Positions 5,444 through 5,568 of a stretch of DNA of 5,568 bases are shown here, in pieces. The stretch is from Pseudomonadota bacterium (lineage in GTDB: Bacteria > Pseudomonadota > Alphaproteobacteria > Caulobacterales > Caulobacteraceae): contig JAEXJH010000343.1 in assembly GCA_023445955.1 (NCBI GenBank), forward strand, positions 1 to 5,568. Reading direction: 5' to 3'. The position numbers and the translations under genes are program-made. The first letter of the stretch is position 1. Each line of letters starts with the position of its first letter. The notes under the pieces are model-generated. The model was not told the DNA's origin. It saw nothing but the letters and a program-made list of their open reading frames with translations, and made no database searches.

Positions 5444-5568
5444 TTTCGCCCGACTTCTCTTCCGGAGCGCACTCGGCCGACACGCGCTTGGCGTCCATGC
5501 TGCCGGACAGGTTCATGCCGCTGATGGTCTTGATGCGAATGTCCATCTTGAAGCTCTCGGGCGTATAG
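5430..5568 (-). CDS. C-terminal end of a probable DUF3617 family protein (cut by window edge)
   Basis: Only the last 45 residues are visible, read on the minus strand from the right edge to the TAG at 5432-5430. The start, YTPESFKMDIRIKT, then ISGMNLSGSMDAKRVSAEC, resembles the end of DUF3617 proteins, where a 'YT..SF' strand is followed by a glycine/methionine-rich strand, a basic residue and a closing cysteine (here C33 of the visible part). After the cysteine comes a charged tail, APEEKSGETAAK. DUF3617 proteins are small exported proteins of unknown function; a signal peptide would lie outside this window. The match is by eye and short. Codon use agrees with the other genes. Confidence 0.5.
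   Translation of the reverse strand, partial: YTPESFKMDIRIKTISGMNLSGSMDAKRVSAECAPEEKSGETAAK

Noticed and set aside
1..5568. CRISPR array, tRNA, rRNA, prophage, toxin-antitoxin or insertion sequence with transposase
   Set aside because: No regularly spaced repeats, tRNA-like cloverleaf or related protein motifs were seen on either strand.

Overview
The window looks like ordinary chromosomal DNA of a GC-rich alphaproteobacterium, most likely from the Caulobacterales (Caulobacter or Phenylobacterium type). The basis is strong G/C bias at third codon positions, a SUV3-like helicase of the alphaproteobacterial type, a DUF6311 membrane protein, an AGT with the FSAPGG...TKAKLL ending, and a '(T)CATTCCCGCC...' inverted-repeat element. 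Genus level is inference.

Layout, left to right. (1) 1-552, minus: N-terminal 184 residues of an ATP-dependent RNA helicase of the SUV3/MgpS type, running off the left edge. (2) 553-676: divergent intergenic region with a plausible sigma70-type promoter for the next gene and a perfect inverted repeat over its predicted transcription start. (3) 677-2821, plus: 714-residue multi-pass membrane protein of the DUF6311 family, probably GT-C-like, with a large extracytoplasmic C-terminal part. (4) 2818-4449, minus: secreted metal-dependent amidohydrolase of the YtcJ type (Amidohydro_3). Genes 3 and 4 converge and overlap by 4 bases; their two stop codons share one CTAG inside a perfect hairpin. (5) 4450-4532: compact divergent promoter region with iterated GGAAC/GTTCC repeats and no Shine-Dalgarno sequence on the plus side. 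(6) 4533-5111, plus: methylated-DNA--protein-cysteine methyltransferase (Ogt type). (7) 5112-5429: a 318-base non-coding stretch holding a 134-bp MITE-like element with 30-bp terminal inverted repeats, then three more dyad structures. (8) 5430-5568, minus: last 45 residues of a probable DUF3617 protein.

The genes do not form an evident pathway. Strands alternate (-, +, -, +, -), so each gene is probably its own transcription unit. The roles are RNA metabolism (helicase), envelope glycan or lipid modification (DUF6311), hydrolysis of an unknown substrate in the periplasm (amidohydrolase) and DNA alkylation repair (Ogt). I see no phage, plasmid, CRISPR, toxin-antitoxin or biosynthetic cluster signal. 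The unusual material is in the junctions: the shared-stop hairpin, the repeats at the two TTG-started genes, the probably leaderless ogt, and the dyad-rich spacer after ogt. Very long open frames running across real genes on both strands are artefacts of base composition.
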